Assembly: GCA_003134755.1 (NCBI GenBank) | Contig: PLCK01000179.1 | Span: 3,212-9,445, forward strand | DNA from: Actinomycetota bacterium | GTDB taxonomy: Bacteria > Actinomycetota > Actinomycetes > Acidothermales > Acidothermaceae | DNA: 6,234 nucleotides | Direction of reading: 5' to 3' | Shown here: one piece after another, positions 5,295 through 6,234 of the stretch | How positions within the stretch are numbered: position 1 is the first letter of the stretch | Layout of the letters: each line of letters opens with the position of its first letter | The notes under the pieces: model-generated | What the model saw: only the letters and a program-made list of their open reading frames with translations | What the model was told of the DNA's origin: nothing | The model's database searches: none | Position numbers and translations under genes: made by a program

Positions 5295-5974
5295 CGCACC
5301 TGCTCGTCATCGAGGACGAGGAGTCGTTCTCCGAAACGCTCGCTTACATGCTGACCCGCGAAGGGTTCGAGGTCCGGATCGCCGCGACCGGTCCAGCCGG
5401 CCTCGAAGACTTCGAACGCCACGGCGCCGACCTCGTGCTGCTCGATCTCATGCTTCCGGGTTTGCCCGGCACCGAGGTCTGCCGACGGCTGCGCGAGCGA
5501 AGCGACGTCCCCGTCATCATGCTGACCGCGCGCGACAGCGAGGTCGACAAGGTGGTTGGTCTCGAACTCGGCGCCGACGACTACATCACCAAGCCGTTCT
5601 CAGCGCGTGAGCTTGTCGCTCGCATCAGGGCCGTGCTTCGCCGCCGCAGCGACAGTGTCGAGGTGATCGTCTCGGGCATCGTCGAGGCCGGGCCGGTCCG
5701 CCTTGATCCCGACCGACACGTCGTTAGCGTTCGTGGTGACACGGTCACGCTGCCGTTGCGCGAGTTCGAGCTTCTCGAGCTGCTCCTCCGCAACGCGGGC
5801 CGCGTGCTCACCCGCAATCAGTTGATCGACAGGCTCTGGGGCAGCGACTACGTCGGCGACACCAAGACCCTCGACGTCCACGTCAAGCGGCTTCGCAGCC
5901 GGGTCGAGGAGCACCCATCACGACCGCGCCACCTGGTCACGGTCCGCGGTCTGGGCTACAAGTTCGAGCCGTAG
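5291..5974 (+). CDS. regX3: RegX3-like OmpR-family response regulator
   Basis: Transcription factor of 227 aa, partner of the upstream kinase and likely activator of pstS. The receiver domain (about 3-115) has the acidic pair E8/D9, the phosphorylation site D52 in LVLLDLMLPG, T79 in IMLTA, and K101 in the ITKPF switch motif, so all catalytic residues are present. After a short linker comes an OmpR/PhoB winged-helix DNA-binding domain (about 135-226), with LPLREFELLELLLRNAGRVLTR (154-175), the recognition helix near TKTLDVHVKRLRSRVE (191-206) and the wing hairpin ending VRGLGYKFEP. Domain boundaries and length are normal for RegX3. The start is GTG at 5291, overlapping the kinase TGA as GTGA; GAAAGG 9 nt upstream can serve as ribosome binding site. 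Co-transcription with the kinase is virtually certain. In mycobacteria RegX3 also regulates its own operon. Confidence 0.95.
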   Translation: MTHLLVIEDEESFSETLAYMLTREGFEVRIAATGPAGLEDFERHGADLVLLDLMLPGLPGTEVCRRLRERSDVPVIMLTARDSEVDKVVGLELGADDYITKPFSARELVARIRAVLRRRSDSVEVIVSGIVEAGPVRLDPDRHVVSVRGDTVTLPLREFELLELLLRNAGRVLTRNQLIDRLWGSDYVGDTKTLDVHVKRLRSRVEEHPSRPRHLVTVRGLGYKFEP

Positions 5975-6024
5975 ACCGGTTCTAGCGTCAGAGCCTCTAC
6001 CCGACACGGCATCTACCTGGCAAG

Positions 6025-6078
6025 CCAAAGGCCCCCGGGGCCAACTGGGGGGTGCGGCACCCGGGGGTCGGTCTTTGG
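6025..6078 (+). terminator. GC-rich stem-loop after the two-component operon (probable terminator)
   Basis: Outer arms CCAAAG (6025-6030) and CTTTGG (6073-6078) pair. Inside them CCCCCGGG (6032-6039) pairs with CCCGGGGG (6060-6067) after an asymmetric bulge, and GCC (6040-6042) can pair with GGC (6056-6058). Two local folds compete: the palindrome GGCCCCCGGGGCC (6030-6042) and GGTGCGGCACC (6051-6061). It begins 50 nt after the regulator stop. No U-run follows, which is common for actinobacterial terminators. Because the outer stem is symmetric it could act on transcription from either side. Confidence 0.6.
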
Positions 6079-6118
6079 ATCCACCATTCCGAGTGTCTTG
6101 TACCCGGAGCAGTAGGGC

Positions 6119-6132
6119 TAAATCATGATTTA
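6119..6132. repeat. Perfect 14-bp A/T-rich palindrome
   Basis: TAAATCATGATTTA is fully self-complementary and lies in a locally A/T-rich stretch after the terminator, in contrast to the GC-rich surroundings. A palindrome like this is the usual form of a dimeric repressor operator. It may belong to a gene beyond the right edge of the window. No binding protein can be named. Confidence 0.5.
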
Positions 6133-6145
6133 CGACTTAATTCAT

Positions 6146-6174
6146 GGAAACGCATGAGGTGCCGCATCTATAAC
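6146..6174 (+). promoter_or_regulatory. Possible promoter for a gene beyond the right edge
   Basis: TATAAC (6169-6174) matches the -10 consensus at five of six positions. GGAAAC (6146-6151) sits 17 nt upstream; it is not a good housekeeping -35 but resembles the GGAAC type used by ECF sigma factors. The palindrome at 6119-6132 lies just upstream. No downstream gene is visible, so this is a weak call. Confidence 0.25.
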
Positions 6175-6193
6175 CCGAATGGGCAAAATTCGG
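6175..6193. repeat. Small stem-loop in the right-hand intergenic region
   Basis: CCGAAT (6175-6180) and ATTCGG (6188-6193) form a perfect 6-bp stem with a 7-base loop (GGGCAAA). It directly follows the possible -10 element and would sit at the 5' end of a plus-strand leader RNA. I compared it by eye with c-di-GMP, c-di-AMP, cobalamin and ZTP riboswitch cores and saw no convincing match. Confidence 0.3.
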
Positions 6194-6234
6194 CATGGGA
6201 GCCGGCGAGGGTGTCTGAGTTCACGACATAGTTT

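Noticed and set aside
6166..6234. Minus-strand reading frame open from the right edge to a TAG near 6169
   Set aside because: At about 20 codons with no motif it cannot be told from chance; another minus frame is open nearby too. A convergent gene end is possible but not supported.
6150..6234. Riboswitch (c-di-GMP, c-di-AMP or cobalamin) suggested by GGGCAAA and GGTGCC elements
   Set aside because: Only short fragments agree by eye; the conserved core and pairing scheme of these families are not present within the window.

Overview
The window looks like chromosomal DNA from a high-GC actinobacterium. The evidence is the strong G/C preference at third codon positions, frequent GTG starts, a lipoprotein PstS with a Ser/Ala/Pro-rich linker, a SenX3/RegX3-type two-component pair next to phoU, and 11-bp PHO-box repeats of the GTTCA type. 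I cannot name the genus from sequence alone. Everything recognisable belongs to phosphate acquisition and phosphate sensing, so this is a compact Pho locus rather than an accessory or mobile region.

Minus strand, reading right to left: phoU (3955-3305), a 127-bp gap holding a PHO-box promoter and a leader hairpin, then pstS (3177-2020), pstC (2023-1034), pstA (1037-135) and the first 42 codons of pstB (126-1, cut by the window edge). pstS/pstC and pstC/pstA overlap by 4 bp, and the pstB ribosome binding site contains the pstA stop codon, so pstSCAB is one tightly coupled operon. Plus strand: a SenX3-like histidine kinase (4101-5294) overlaps a RegX3-like response regulator (5291-5974) by 4 bp. 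A 145-bp divergent control region (3956-4100) separates the two transcription directions and contains three copies of a 14-bp repeat. Downstream of the regulator, 5975-6234 has no gene I can support. It holds a GC-rich stem-loop (probable terminator) and then a more A/T-rich stretch with a perfect 14-bp palindrome.

How it should work (family knowledge plus inference): PstS captures phosphate outside the membrane, PstC and PstA form the channel, and PstB drives transport with ATP. PhoU links transporter state to the kinase. Under phosphate limitation the kinase phosphorylates the regulator at Asp52, and the regulator binds GTTCA-type repeats, most clearly those in front of pstS.

Points worth a second look are the absence of any transmembrane segment in the kinase, a 16-17 bp hairpin inside the start of pstC that could set the PstS:PstCAB ratio, the triple repeat in the divergent promoter, and a very regular 11-bp-phased PHO box. 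I found no mobile element, CRISPR array, tRNA or rRNA, and no evidence of an entirely new system.
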